From the NCBI GenBank assembly GCA_949987705.1, contig OX465281.1:103935248-103999247 (forward strand): 64,000 nt of DNA. The letters are read 5' to 3'. The notes below the pieces were generated by a model that searched no databases, was not told where the DNA came from, and worked only from the letters and a program-made list of their open reading frames with translations. This DNA comes from Thereva unica. Taxonomy: Eukaryota; Arthropoda; Insecta; Diptera; Therevidae. Positions 9,001-18,813 of the stretch are shown here, piece after piece. Positions within the stretch are counted from its first letter, which is position 1. Each line of letters starts with the position of its first letter. The translations under genes were made by a program, and so were the position numbers.

Positions 9001-11851
9001 AGTTCAACCTGCCAGACCTTTCGTAAATGCTGGGGTAGATTTCTGCGGCCCGATAGAGACACACTTCAAGCTAAGAGGAAAGCGACCTCAGAAAGCATAC
9101 ATCTCCGTCTACTGTTGTTTTGCAACAAAGGCCGTCCACCTAGAGGTCGCCAGTGACCTAACTACAGAGGCCTTCATAGGAACACTCAAACGATTCATAG
9201 CCAGAAGAGGGAATTGCCGAAACCTCCACTGTGACAACGCAACAAATTTTGTTGGTGCCAAAAACCAGCTTATGGAGCTCCAGGATTCCATATACTCTTC
9301 TGTCTCACAGCAAAAAATTGTCTCGTTTTGCCAAACAAAAGGAGTAGATTTCCACATGATTCCTCCTCGAGCACCTCATTTTGGAGGTCTATGGGAGGCT
9401 GCGGTAAAGTCAGCCAAGACATTATTACGAAGATCAGTAGCCTCAGCAGCATTTACTTTTGAAGAACTATCAACCGTAACCGCAGAAATTGAAGCTATCT
9501 TAAATTCAAGGCCTTTAACGCCATTAACTGCTAATCCCAATGACTTGGCAGCTCTAACCCCTGGTCATTTCTTAATTGGGGAACCACTCACCACAATTGT
9601 GGACCCAAATGCTGTTCCACAAAATGTCAATCTTATCAGAAGATGGAAGCTGGTATCACATATCAAAAACGAGTTCTGGCGGCGATGGTCTCATGAATAC
9701 CTGTGTGAACTTCAACAAAGACAAAAGTGGAGACAACAAGGTCAAAATGCCAAGCCAGGCATGATGGTGTTAATAAAGGAAGACAATCTACCACCATTGA
9801 CATGGCAACTTGGACGAATCGAGCGGACCATCCAAGGAGATGACGGATTGGTGCGAGTTGCTGACGTCAAGACCACTTCAGGAACACTGAGACGACCAAT
9901 CCACAAACTAGCTCCATTGCCAATTGAAACGGAGGAAACGTGCACAACAGAAGAGTCAACTGAATCCCTCAAAGGCAACATTAACGCAAGACCAGCCACA
10001 GATAACGAGACACAACACAAGGCTAAACGAATGCGGCCATCAACCAGTTCAGCTATCAGCACATTTCTCCTAACTTGCCTCATCCTACCAATCCTGGGAC
10101 AATCTGCAGTTGAAGTTACGCCATTTACCTCACAATCAGGAATGTACTTCGAAAACCTCGGCACAGCAAATTTAATCAGGAACGAGTGGTCACTCATTGT
10201 CTACTACAATATGGAAGGTTACTGGAAGGAGGGTGCTGCAATAACCGTTGGTATTGACAAGTTGCGCAAGCTTTGCAATTCACACAAAGACACGGATCAC
10301 TGCTCTATCGTCAATCAATTTGTTCGGATATCACAAGAACTCACCAGCAACAACGAATTACTGCATCCCATCGCGCCCAAAAGATTGAAGCGAGCCCCAC
10401 TCAACATCGTTGGAAATATTGCTGGAGCACTATTTGGGGTCCTCGATTCGGAATATGCCGAAAAACTATCAGCCACAATAGACAACATACGGAGCAATGA
10501 AAACCATCTTTTAGATCTGATCAAAAATCAGACATCTCTCATAGATTCCACCCTGAACGTATTCAAACAGGATCATCAGGAAACAGAGATGCAGCTAGAA
10601 GCTATTAATAAGCACCTAAGACTTATTGACGATCAAGTCAATAAAATCTCAGACGAACTTTATCAACAAAGGGTGGCAGAAGCATTTTCCATGTTGGCAG
10701 TACAACTGACTTTAATGACAATGAACTATCAACGGTCTCAGATGGCAATTACAACCGTGCTAATTGACACCCATCATGGAAAGGTAAACCCTCAGCTCCT
10801 GTCTCCCAAGCAAGTAAGGGAACAACTATCCACCATAAAAGACTATCTACCATCAACACTGAGACTACCTGCAAGACCAGACAACTTGCTTCAGCTATAC
10901 AGGCTTATGAAAATACAGGGTCGAGCTACAAACAAATATATTATCTTTCAAATAAGACTTCCACTGTTTGCATTTGAAGAATTCGAACTGTATCATCTAA
11001 TACCTATACCCGTCATAGTCAACGGAACATTTATGGCTATTAGGCCATCAGCCGAATTCCTAGTGATCAATCTACACAAGGACAAATACTATCCACTCAA
11101 CAAGCAGGAATTCGCGCTATGTGAGACCATCGGCGAATCTGATCATATGTGTATTCAACAACACCCAATTTATCGAAAAGGTGCAAACGTCAGCTCCTGC
11201 GAACTCAATCTCATTACTTACCTCGAGCCAACCAACGATTGTGAAATAATCAACGCCGAAGAACTCCCTCAATGGATTCAGCTATACAATCCCAACAAAT
11301 GGATTTACTCTGTGCGTAAAACCACGGTTGTCACAATCATTTGTGGCGATACCACTGCTCAACAAGCTCTTCAAGGAACAGGAATCTTGAGTATGGGAAT
11401 GAATTGCGAACTTAGGCAAGATCATCTGACATTGCAGTCCCACAACGTTTATCCAAAATCAATGAAGTCTTCGTTCAATCCTACACAAAATCTCACAGAT
11501 TTGTTGCATTTGGAAAGCCAGGAGCCTCTCAAATTCACCGCACCTATCACTCATCGTAATGTGGAGGATATTAAGAATTTACAGCAACAAATCCAAGACC
11601 TGAAAGGGAAGGAAGTTCTTCCTCATAAAATAGATATAAACAACACACACCAACTTGCATTGGGATACACAGCCCTTGTAATTGCTGTATTAACAACGTC
11701 TACCATATTGATCATCAAGTGCTACAAAAAGAAGGAGACATCCAAAGACAGACCAATTCCAGCCCCAAGATCTTCATTTGGTAGTCGGTTTGCAATCGAC
11801 CCGGAACTCATCAATTGCCCAGAAGCTGGTCAAGGCGGGGGAAGATGTTAA
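6065..11851 (+). CDS. BEL/Pao Pol-Env polyprotein (protease, RT, RNase H, integrase, F-like envelope)
   Basis: 1,928 codons from the first Met. The frame is open back to the LINE junction at 5875, so the true product was Gag-Pol. In order: aspartic protease with DCGSQ near residue 29; Pao-type RT with YVDDVMSG near 440; RNase H-like region with ADASEAAYG near 620; zinc-binding integrase N-terminus; integrase core with Asp in VDFCGP (~992), Asp in HCDNATNF (~1056) and Glu in LWEAAVK (~1111); and a DUF5641-like tail to about 1300. An envelope-like part follows in the same frame. No stop or frameshift is seen. The stop TAA (11849-11851) lies within the first six bases of the 3' LTR. Confidence 0.93.
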   Translation: MRRYVMLSTVVVEVSCGQGQRVRCRAVLDCGSQISLITEDLAKRLRALRMPETMYINGIGKDRQKLNHRANVQVHSTINNYVTQLEVFVIRDITQRQPGHKIERATWPIPDNVHLADPDFHIPGNIDLLIGAEIFLDLLLVGQIKLGEGLPRLQNTVFGWIIAGPVHHESTSYTVCGICSEDEKLENQLSKFWRLEEVESSDEISTLTRVEQRCVDHFNQHVKRDEEGRFIVKLPFAQDPNSLGKSRDIAMQRFHSLEKRLLRQPELQQQYINFMREYEALGHMKETDISSIKGPHYFLPHHCVTKLDSSTTKLRVVFDASAKTASNLSLNDVLCKGPTIQNELLSILIRFRFPKFVFTADIEKMYRQVKSAEEDQQYQLIAWREHPQEPLKYFKLCTVTYGLTPAPFLATKCLDMLATQGTLTHPLAAQVLKRDFYVDDVMSGSDSLPEIVEIQRQLKDLLSSAGFNLRKWCGNHPQLLKNIPREDIELEVNFDKPTDESIKTLGLTWQPSADTFQIKTNWNDTRITKRTALSDISHIFDPLGFMNPVTIIAKMFIRKIWTLKLDWDAALPMDMHTSWSRFREELRVLNDIRIPRHIASGKRYKTIQFHAFADASEAAYGAAIYVRTTHQDGIVTVRLLCAKSKVAPVKTTTLPRLELCAAKLAAQLMQRVRKEVNLPNVKVHFWTDSEIALAWIRSDSSSYHTFVANRVAAIQRLTNPDQWRHVGSKDNPADIVSRGMTPAKLIKCNLWFYGPQYLHGPETIWPVQPPTTNTDIERKTQGRVALTSTNQISWISDINHGNSFQRLLRIVAYVLRFVRRPTQQSEKQKTRQLAVSELNKAHQVIISQIQQEGFKDELHQLRQHKCVNNNSPLNSLCPFLDEENIIRVGGRLANAELPYDAKHQMLLPYAHPLATMIMTDIHIRNLHVGPQGLLAMTRQRYWPIKGKNMARGIVQHCVRCNKVKPKLMTQMMGNLPTMRVQPARPFVNAGVDFCGPIETHFKLRGKRPQKAYISVYCCFATKAVHLEVASDLTTEAFIGTLKRFIARRGNCRNLHCDNATNFVGAKNQLMELQDSIYSSVSQQKIVSFCQTKGVDFHMIPPRAPHFGGLWEAAVKSAKTLLRRSVASAAFTFEELSTVTAEIEAILNSRPLTPLTANPNDLAALTPGHFLIGEPLTTIVDPNAVPQNVNLIRRWKLVSHIKNEFWRRWSHEYLCELQQRQKWRQQGQNAKPGMMVLIKEDNLPPLTWQLGRIERTIQGDDGLVRVADVKTTSGTLRRPIHKLAPLPIETEETCTTEESTESLKGNINARPATDNETQHKAKRMRPSTSSAISTFLLTCLILPILGQSAVEVTPFTSQSGMYFENLGTANLIRNEWSLIVYYNMEGYWKEGAAITVGIDKLRKLCNSHKDTDHCSIVNQFVRISQELTSNNELLHPIAPKRLKRAPLNIVGNIAGALFGVLDSEYAEKLSATIDNIRSNENHLLDLIKNQTSLIDSTLNVFKQDHQETEMQLEAINKHLRLIDDQVNKISDELYQQRVAEAFSMLAVQLTLMTMNYQRSQMAITTVLIDTHHGKVNPQLLSPKQVREQLSTIKDYLPSTLRLPARPDNLLQLYRLMKIQGRATNKYIIFQIRLPLFAFEEFELYHLIPIPVIVNGTFMAIRPSAEFLVINLHKDKYYPLNKQEFALCETIGESDHMCIQQHPIYRKGANVSSCELNLITYLEPTNDCEIINAEELPQWIQLYNPNKWIYSVRKTTVVTIICGDTTAQQALQGTGILSMGMNCELRQDHLTLQSHNVYPKSMKSSFNPTQNLTDLLHLESQEPLKFTAPITHRNVEDIKNLQQQIQDLKGKEVLPHKIDINNTHQLALGYTALVIAVLTTSTILIIKCYKKKETSKDRPIPAPRSSFGSRFAIDPELINCPEAGQGGGRC
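10031..11851 (+). other. baculovirus-F-like envelope region of the BEL polyprotein
   Basis: From about residue 1323 (an in-frame Met at 10031) the protein changes character. A hydrophobic leader (STFLLTCLILPILGQ) is followed by an ectodomain with Cys residues and N-glycosylation sites. A basic furin-type cleavage motif (RLKR, ~10382) stands directly before a Gly/Ala-rich fusion-peptide-like stretch. A heptad-rich helix comes next, and near 11660-11710 there is a transmembrane segment with a short basic tail. This layout is that of insect retroelement envelopes related to baculovirus F (Baculo_F). Whether it is made by splicing, by cleavage, or not at all cannot be seen. Function is inferred from architecture only. 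Confidence 0.8.
11834..11845 (+). promoter_or_regulatory. BEL polypurine tract
   Basis: ggcgggggaaga immediately precedes the 3' LTR and is the expected plus-strand primer site. Confidence 0.8.
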
Positions 11852-12322
11852 GAAATGCAAAAAATTATCGTCAACCAAAAACAACGATCAAAACACGCGC
11901 ACATGTAATTTGACGACTCTTCCGTTCCAGCCGCGATGGATCAAAAAATATTTCGATTTTTATGGAAACAATTTTGCTTAGGTAGCAATTTTGTATGTTA
12001 CCTGGGCAATAATTGTTTACGCAGCAATTCAGATTGAATATGTTAAGTTTATGCTATTTTGTTTATGTATTGATTTATTATTATATTTAATTTGTTAATT
12101 TTTGTAATTGTAGTCATAGCTATAAATATCTGTAATATCTGTAAATAAATTCATTCATTCCAACGGAATCGAAGCTTGAGCGTGTTATTAACACCTTTTA
12201 AAATACTATTTACTGTGCTTAGGTGTATCACCTATAGCGCAAATCAACAGAGGTCTAGGTGTAACACCTAAACCTACAATCAGGCGAAGAAGCAAAAGAG
12301 CTTCTCCGCATAACAAAAAACA
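11846..12322 (+). repeat. BEL 3' LTR
   Basis: 477 bp, matching the 5' LTR except at three positions. It begins TGTTAA, which supplies the stop codon of the polyprotein, and is followed by the target duplication ATAAT (12323-12327). Confidence 0.95.
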
Positions 12323-12327
12323 ATAAT

Positions 12328-13691
12328 ATTATTTTTAAACCACGCCCTCCAAAATAACGGGTGGGATGTGGTGGCGGTAAATATTATTTTCGAATAGCAA
12401 AAAGATCAAAGTAATATATGATACTAACTTTCTTCCTGATATCATTTACTTTAACAGTTAGAAAAATTATTGAAAATGGACAAATTTCACGTTCAATTAA
12501 TCGAACACCGGCCGGAAATGGGTTAATACTTGGATCTTTGGCTTTGGACAATGGATCCTTCACTTTTACAAGACCAGCTTCTGTTTGGGTCGTTGATGTT
12601 AACTTTTTCCCCACGAGTCGAACAGAGGCTCTCGTCGAACTTTTCATTCTGATTCCTCGACGAAATGAGTGAGTAGAATCAGGTAAAAGGGGGTATGTTA
12701 AAGCAGCACAAGTAAGGTGAGAAGAGGCTATTTAGTCGCGAGTAAGTAAATGATCGAACGTTATCAGAATAGAACCGAAGAAAGATGCCCACCAAACTAA
12801 GTTAGCCAGCTACAATTTTACACTATAACTACAGTAATAGTTAAGAAGAAATTCATATAATAACATTAAATTAAATAAATTAAATTAAAATAAAATAAAA
12901 TAAAATAAAATAAAATGAAATAAAATAAATTAAATTAAATAAATAAAATAATAAATAAAATAGATAAAATAATTAAAATAAAAAGGTTAAAAGAAGGAGA
13001 AGTAGAATTGAAAATTAAAATTAAGAATACAAAAAACCAAAAATTTAACAGTTTAAGGAAAACTAACAGGGCTTCTCTAAAGAAAATTTAAGCACTTGTC
13101 TCGGACAAAGAAAAAAAAACTAAAAGAAAAGTTAACTGAGCACCATGTGTACTTTACCGTAAAATAGCGGAGAAACAAAGGCATAAGGAAAAAATTTAAA
13201 ACTGAAAAATACTTATCACATTGAACCTTATGCACAAAGGTACTTATGGTTATGGAATATTAAAGCGATATCACATAGAGCTTAAAACACATTTGAGATA
13301 TTTTCAAAAAAGAAAATCTAATAAAATATTTAATTGACTATAATTTAACAGTAAAAGTTATCACCATTTATTTAAACACTAAAAAAAATTTCAGAAAAAC
13401 TACAAGCGTCTAGGACTACCGTCCGAAGTCCAAAGAGAGGCTTTCAATTTGTACAATGACAGTCAAAGTGCTCATAAATTGGTACATAATCAGATTTTAC
13501 GTAAGAGATCCAAGCACATTGAAGTCCGTCATTTTGTTAAAGATTGAATTGCTAATGATATCATTAAAATTCATTATTTAGAAACAAATAAAATGCCACC
13601 TTTTTCTTGACAAAAGGTTTACCCGCTATAAAACATTATTTTTTGATAAAAATACATATTAGGTAAAGTTGGAACTTCGCATTTGCTTACT
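12328..13691. other. AT-rich interval with (AAAAT)n-like microsatellite
   Basis: No gene recognised. At 12868-12985 there is a degenerate (AAAAT)/(AAATT) simple repeat. A stretch read on minus at about 12490-12650 stays open and looks mildly coding (contains KLTSTTQTEAGLVKVKD), but I recognise no family and see no clear splice borders. The rest is A-rich intron-like DNA. Confidence 0.5.
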
Positions 13692-15087
13692 TACAGTGGC
13701 TCAAAGTTAAAATGGAACAGCCTGGTGTAAAGTCTTAAAGTTAAGAAAAAGTAACAACATCTTTAAATTGACGAAGGGCATTCATTATATTTTTGAAGCT
13801 GCATACAAAAAAAAAACATTAATAAAAATTTCCATTGTTAAAATAAAACAATGTTTAAAATATCCGTCAAATTAGCCTCAAAGTCAAAATGGAACATGGC
13901 ATTAATATTAATCATATTAACTAAGCGAACTGCAGCTAACTTCACTTTTATAATATAAATGATTAGGGGATTCCCAGAAAGTGTTTTGACGGCATTCACT
14001 GAACTGTGGATAGTTTAACTCGAACACTAGCAATATGGCGCCTCAAACGTCCGTTGAATTAAGAGAAACTATAATTCGCCTCTCTCAGAGTAATAAAACT
14101 GTGCGTGAAATAGCTGAAATCGTTAATCGTGCTCCCACAACAGTGTATAATATCATAAAAAGATATAACAATACCACAAACTATGAAAATATGACCAAAC
14201 CTAGACGAGCGTTGGTTAGTGCGCACCATAAAGGCAAAGCCTCGGCTAAGTGCTCCAAAATTGGCAATAGAGGCTGAAAAATTTCTTGGAAAAAAATGTC
14301 ATCCAGAAACAATAAGAATTATCCTGCGAAAGCATGGATTACATGGTAGGGTTCCAAGGAGAAAGCCTCTAATTAGCCAAGCTAATCGTAAAAAGAGGAT
14401 TACGTTTGCAAAAGAGTACGGCGGGAAGGACTTTTCCTTTTGGAAAGAGGTCATATTTGCTGATGAGAGTAAATACCTCTTTCGTTCAGATGGTAGGTCA
14501 TAATGTGTGGCGTAAAATGAACGAAGAGCTTCAAGAGAAAAATCTGCGTGCAACAGTTAAACATGGGGGTGGTTCCGTGTTGGTATGGGGTTGCATGTCA
14601 GCAGCAGGACCTGGAAACCTGCATTTTATCGAAGGAATAATGGATCAATTTGTATATTTGAACATATTGAGGTCCAATCTAAAAGAAAGTGCACGAAAAT
14701 TGGGAATAGAAAGTAATTTCTACTTCTACCAGGATAATGATCCCAAACACAAGGCTCGCAGTGTTCGCACCTGGCTTCTTTATACTTGCCCTCATGTTTT
14801 GGAAACACCACCTCAGTCTCCTGATTTAAATGTGATAGAGCATTTATGGAATTATTTAGAACAGAAATTGAAGAATCACGTCATAACAAACAGGAATTCA
14901 TTAAAACATGCACTGAATGAAGAATGGAATAAAATTGAGCCTTCTTACTGCCGAATAGAGTTGAGCCGGACTTACAAGAGGCAGGTCATTTGTCCCGTAC
15001 ACGATAGTAAATTGTACTGAGGCCTCAACTTTTTTAAATGTCCCGGTTCAAAAATAATGTACTACTGGGATATGAGCGTGTATCGTG

Positions 15088-15355
15088 CGTTTGTAAATTA
15101 CGAAGTGGAGAGACATTTCTTACTTCTTTTGCAGCAGCAAAATATCCAATCTGAACTGCGCCGAGGTGAGATTGTAAACACGAACTGGAACAACATTTTT
15201 TTATTTCTTTTGCGACAATAAAATATCCAATTCGAATTGCGGCGAGGTGAGATTGTAAACACGAACTGCATAGATATTTTCTTACTGTTTTTGCCGCAGT
15301 CAAATATCCAATTTAAGCCGAGCCGTGGTGAGATTGTAAATACGAACTGCAGAGA
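15088..15355. repeat. ~81-bp minisatellite, three to four units
   Basis: Units share aaatatccaat and ggtgagattgtaaacacgaa. The latter occurs at 15165, 15245 and 15327, with a degenerate unit before them. It lies inside the unclassified insertion. Confidence 0.8.
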
Positions 15356-15675
15356 AATCTCTTACATTTTTGAAGGAGTGAAATTCTATACTAAAGAGAC
15401 AATTCTTACATTTTGCGAGGGAGGTGAATTTTGTGCTGAAGAGATAATTCTTACATTTTTCGAGGGAGGTAACAATTCTTACATTTTTCGAGGGAGGTAA
15501 CAATTCTTACATTTTTCGAGGGAGGTGAATTTTGTACTGAAGAGACAATTCTTACATATTTCGAGGGAGGCAAATTTTGTACTGAAGAGATAATTCTTAC
15601 ATTTTTCGAGGAAGGTAACAATTCTTACATTTTTCGAGGGAGGTAACAATTCTTACATTTTTCGAGGGAGGTAAA
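15356..15675. repeat. short tandem repeat block, nine cttacatttttcgagggagg units
   Basis: The core ttcttacatttttcgaggga recurs about nine times, with alternating spacings near 28 and 43-48 bp. The longer units add gaattttgtactgaagaga. It is a higher-order minisatellite directly after the 81-bp block. Confidence 0.8.
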
Positions 15676-16561
15676 ATTTTATTTTTATTTTTAATCTCTA
15701 TCTGTAACAATAAAATATTTTCGTGTTATTTTCAATTTTAGGGAGTTTCATTTTAAATCTTTAAATATGTTTTTCTTTATACAGTTAACAAAAATTTTAA
15801 AGAATATTTTTGTAATCAACATTCATAGGCACGATAATTAATATTTCCATTCATGCATTTATCATTTATCGTATCCTCTCTTTCGCAAACGCAATAGATC
15901 TCCCCCATCGCAACGCTTGAGCCATTCACTATGTGGCGTGCTAGCACAATACAATGGCACCTCGCCTCATTTGAAATGAGACATTGTACTGGTTCAAAAG
16001 GAAAAAGAGGCTCCTCTTACAAACTCATTTTATTATCGTGTCCTACCCAACACTACTGCCGAAAGCTAGTCCAGTCGATACCGAACCGCCTTAAAGCAGT
16101 TGGAAAGCAAAAAGGATTACCTACAAAAAATTAATTAAGCAAAGTATTCTGTTAATTTATGATTAAAAACGAATTTTTTTATTTTTGTTTTTAACTTTGA
16201 GGCTGGTTTTTTGTTTTTTTTTTTTTTGTATAAATATCGTTAACTAGAAATTTAGTAATTACGTTTTTTGTTATTTATTTATAAGGCTTTCGAACTGAAT
16301 ATGACAGATTTTAGTTTAATATATGTACACATGCTCACAAAATTATTCGCACAAGCTCAATTTTTTTTAAAATGAAAAGATTTCATATGCAAGCGAAGTA
16401 TTTTTTTTGGTTTTTCTTTCGTGACTGTAAATTCCAGTTAACCCATAAAAAAATTCTAAGAACATACAAAAGATTGTTTTACTTTTTGTAACTGTAAACA
16501 TGGAGTTACGAGAACTGATGCTCTTTGGAGAGTCACAAAAATATCCGCACAAAATCTTTTA

Positions 16562-17219
16562 GAGCCCCCGCACACTACAGACTTTCCATCGGCCGATAGT
16601 TTAGTCGGGCTCTTAATCAGTATTAACATGTATGCAAGTGCGCATATTACAACAATTCAGAATCGGCCGATAAATAAGTTTGATGGGCTACCCGATTGCC
16701 TTCAAACTATAATGTCGGCAAACTATCGGCCAACTCCTTAATCAGTATGGAGCTCTTCCACGCGCGCACATTAGGCGATTGTTTAGTCGGCTAATTCGGC
16801 CGATGGTTGTGATTATTTTCATGATGGCAAGTTCATTGAAGCTGGTTATGCTCATTCGATAAAAGGCGAAAAAATTTTCGGGGTAATCTAGCAATTTGCA
16901 ATGCATCGTAGAAAATTCTCCATACAATAATCTATCACTGTAGATAGGATGCACCCAATACTCTCGGTTTCTCTTCCTGGTCCTTTTCCTCCGTTGTATG
17001 AAAGCAATAATAACTTTTCTGGACAATATTGCATTAACTCTCATTTTGCGACCGCTCTCTTCAAAAGCCTTTTACCAACTAGCAAATCATTCGAGAACAG
17101 TCGGTCTAGTCTGCGCACTCACCACCAACCCGACGGTTTAGTTGGTCCAGTGTGCGCGCTTACAAGTCCAACCCGACCAAACTATCGGCCGATGGAAAGT
17201 CTGTAGTGTGCGGGGGCTC
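16562..17219 (-). mobile_element. internally deleted PIF/Harbinger element
   Basis: 658 bp with terminal inverted repeats of about 38 bp (gagcccccgcacactacaga and onward). It is flanked by TTA on both sides (16559-16561, 17220-17222), the usual Harbinger target. It sits in the 5' region of Tc1 B. A transposase fragment remains inside on the minus strand. Confidence 0.9.
16742..17044 (-). pseudogene. Harbinger transposase N-terminal fragment
   Basis: About 100 codons containing REYWVHPIYSDRLLYGEF and FYRMSITSFNEL. This resembles the conserved segment upstream of the DDE nuclease in PIF/Harbinger (HARBI1-like) transposases. The nuclease itself is missing, so the protein would be inactive. Identification is from remembered family pattern. 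Confidence 0.7.
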
Positions 17220-18813
17220 TTATGATATGAAAAAAATTGTTGCAACCTTTTAGTTTTAACGATCATTCTTATACGAGGTTTTACCAGTAAAGTGCGTTAT
17301 TGCTTAAACTTTTTTAATATATTTCGCGATTTTTTTACTAATTTTTATTTACAACTAGCTGACCCGGCGAACTTCGTACCGCCTAACAGTCAATGAATGT
17401 CGTGTTACCTTTTAGCTGAACTAATTTAGACTTTGATGAACGTAATACAATGATACAAAATAAAAATACAGATAGATATAAAAAACGTATTTTATTATGA
17501 TGAATAATATATACAGAAAGAGAATAAAAAAAATTAAGTACTTCAAACACGTGTCAGCAAATTAAACTAAATTAAACGATTAACTCTTTTCATTCAAGCA
17601 CCTTGTGGTAAACGACATTCTTTGTTTTTTTGTCAGGCGCAAGAACAAATAAAGCGGTTGGTTTGCCGACACGTGAACATGCCACGTACAATTGACCATG
17701 AGAAAAACATGCATTTTCTATATTGAGGCCACAAATAGTCAAGGATTGGCCCTGTGATTTGTTAATCGTCATGGCGAAGGCAAGACGAATCGGGAATTGA
17801 ATTCGTTTAAACTCAAAGGGCATATCCGTTGGGATCATCGGAATCCTTGGAATGAGAACTTCCTCATCTTTAAATTTTCCGAGTATCGACGCGTGAATCG
17901 CATTGCTCATCAGTTTTCTTATCACCAAACGCCTTCCATTGCACAGTTTTGGTTGGTTTAAATTTCTAAGCATAATTACTACCGAGCCAACCTTCAGTTT
18001 TAAATTTGTGCGGTGGTAAACCAGGCACATCCAAGGAGTTTAAAAATTCAGTTGGATAATTAGTGGCTTCATCTTCGTTTGTTACACAGTCGATAGATTT
18101 GAATGAATGCAGAGTACCTGCGATTTGATTCTGAATTATAAAATTTAGGTCATCTACATCTTTATTTTTAGCCGCCAAAATTGCACGCTCACTTAACCAT
18201 TTGGTATGTTTGTGGTTAGCAATGATATCCGGGAATACTTTGTTGATAAGCTCTTCTTTCGATGAGACGAAATTGCAAAAATTTGGAGGAAATGACATCA
18301 ATCCGCTCGATTCGTCAACAGGAACACATGCATGCATGCATTAATCAATGTATCATAGACTTTCCTCTGTTTAGGATTCAACAGTGGTACATTCGTTTGA
18401 ACTGATTGGACTAATTCATGTGGATCATATTCACGTTCACGTTCCAGCTCTCTATTAAATGCGTCATTCATTCCGCGATCTGGCGCTGGCATTCCTAGCC
18501 TGACTAACAAACTGCCGCACATGAGGTAACACATATCTTCGATCAAGAGCAAAGCCTGGTTATTATTATTATTATTATTATTTATTAAAATTCACTAGTA
18601 CATAAAGATAATTACAATCTTAACACGCTATATCACGTATGTACATCAAAAAAATGGATAAAAGTTTATATAAATCAAAATAAAAAACAAAAATTAAACT
18701 AAAAATTGGCTTAATATTAAGATAAGTTACATAAGATAAAGAGAGAGAGAGAAAAGAAAAAAAGAAAGGAAGAAATGTTAAAGAGAAAAAACTAAAACTA
18801 ATTTGATGGAAGA

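Larger units (their letters stand above)
161..12322 (+). mobile_element. BEL/Pao LTR retrotransposon with envelope-like domain
   Basis: Full-length element with 477-bp LTRs at 161-637 and 11846-12322, starting TGT and ending ACA. It is flanked by the 5-bp duplication ATAAT (156-160 and 12323-12327). Inside are a primer-binding site, gag with zinc knuckles, a BEL-type protease/RT/RNase H/integrase polyprotein, an F-like envelope region and a polypurine tract next to the 3' LTR. The LTRs differ at only three positions that I can see, so the insertion is recent. Gag and pol lie in the same frame and are separated only by an antisense RTE LINE (2591-5874). That LINE makes this copy non-functional as a single polyprotein. 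Confidence 0.95.
14956..16053. mobile_element. unclassified 1.1-kb insertion with 10-bp target duplication
   Basis: Inserted in the Tc1 A transposase gene. The 10-bp duplication tactgccgaa stands at 14946-14955 and 16054-16063. The ends show only weak inverted similarity: acacgatagtaaa near 15000, against the complement of tattatcgtgtcc near 16031-16043. No coding region is evident; most of the inside is two tandem-repeat blocks. The superfamily is unknown. A 9-10 bp duplication would fit a MULE-like element or an LINE-mobilised non-autonomous element, but neither is shown. Confidence 0.7.
14035..16134 (+). pseudogene. Tc1 A transposase (DD34E), frameshifted and interrupted
   Basis: Starts at ATG 14035 with a paired-like helix-turn-helix N-terminus (VREIAEIVNRAPTTVYNII). 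The DDE domain has Asp in FADES (~14460), Asp in YQDNDPKH (~14735) and Glu in SPDLNVIEHLW (~14838), which is DD34E spacing. Frame changes occur near 14220 and 14490. At 14955 the reading is cut by a 1.1-kb insert. The last codons, ending GLPTKN, resume at 16064 in the correct frame once one copy of the duplicated tactgccgaa is ignored. No active protein is expected. Confidence 0.88.

Noticed and set aside
9742..10197. 151-codon minus frame within BEL pol/env
   Set aside because: Shadow frame of the polyprotein, low complexity, no motif.
12384..12672. Overlapping frames on both strands that might be an exon
   Set aside because: No family recognised, no clear splice borders and no in-frame continuation on either side; kept only as a remark.
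15356..15675. Regularly spaced short repeats resembling a CRISPR array
   Set aside because: Spacers are themselves repeated and of variable length, the unit is a minisatellite, and the context is an animal transposon.
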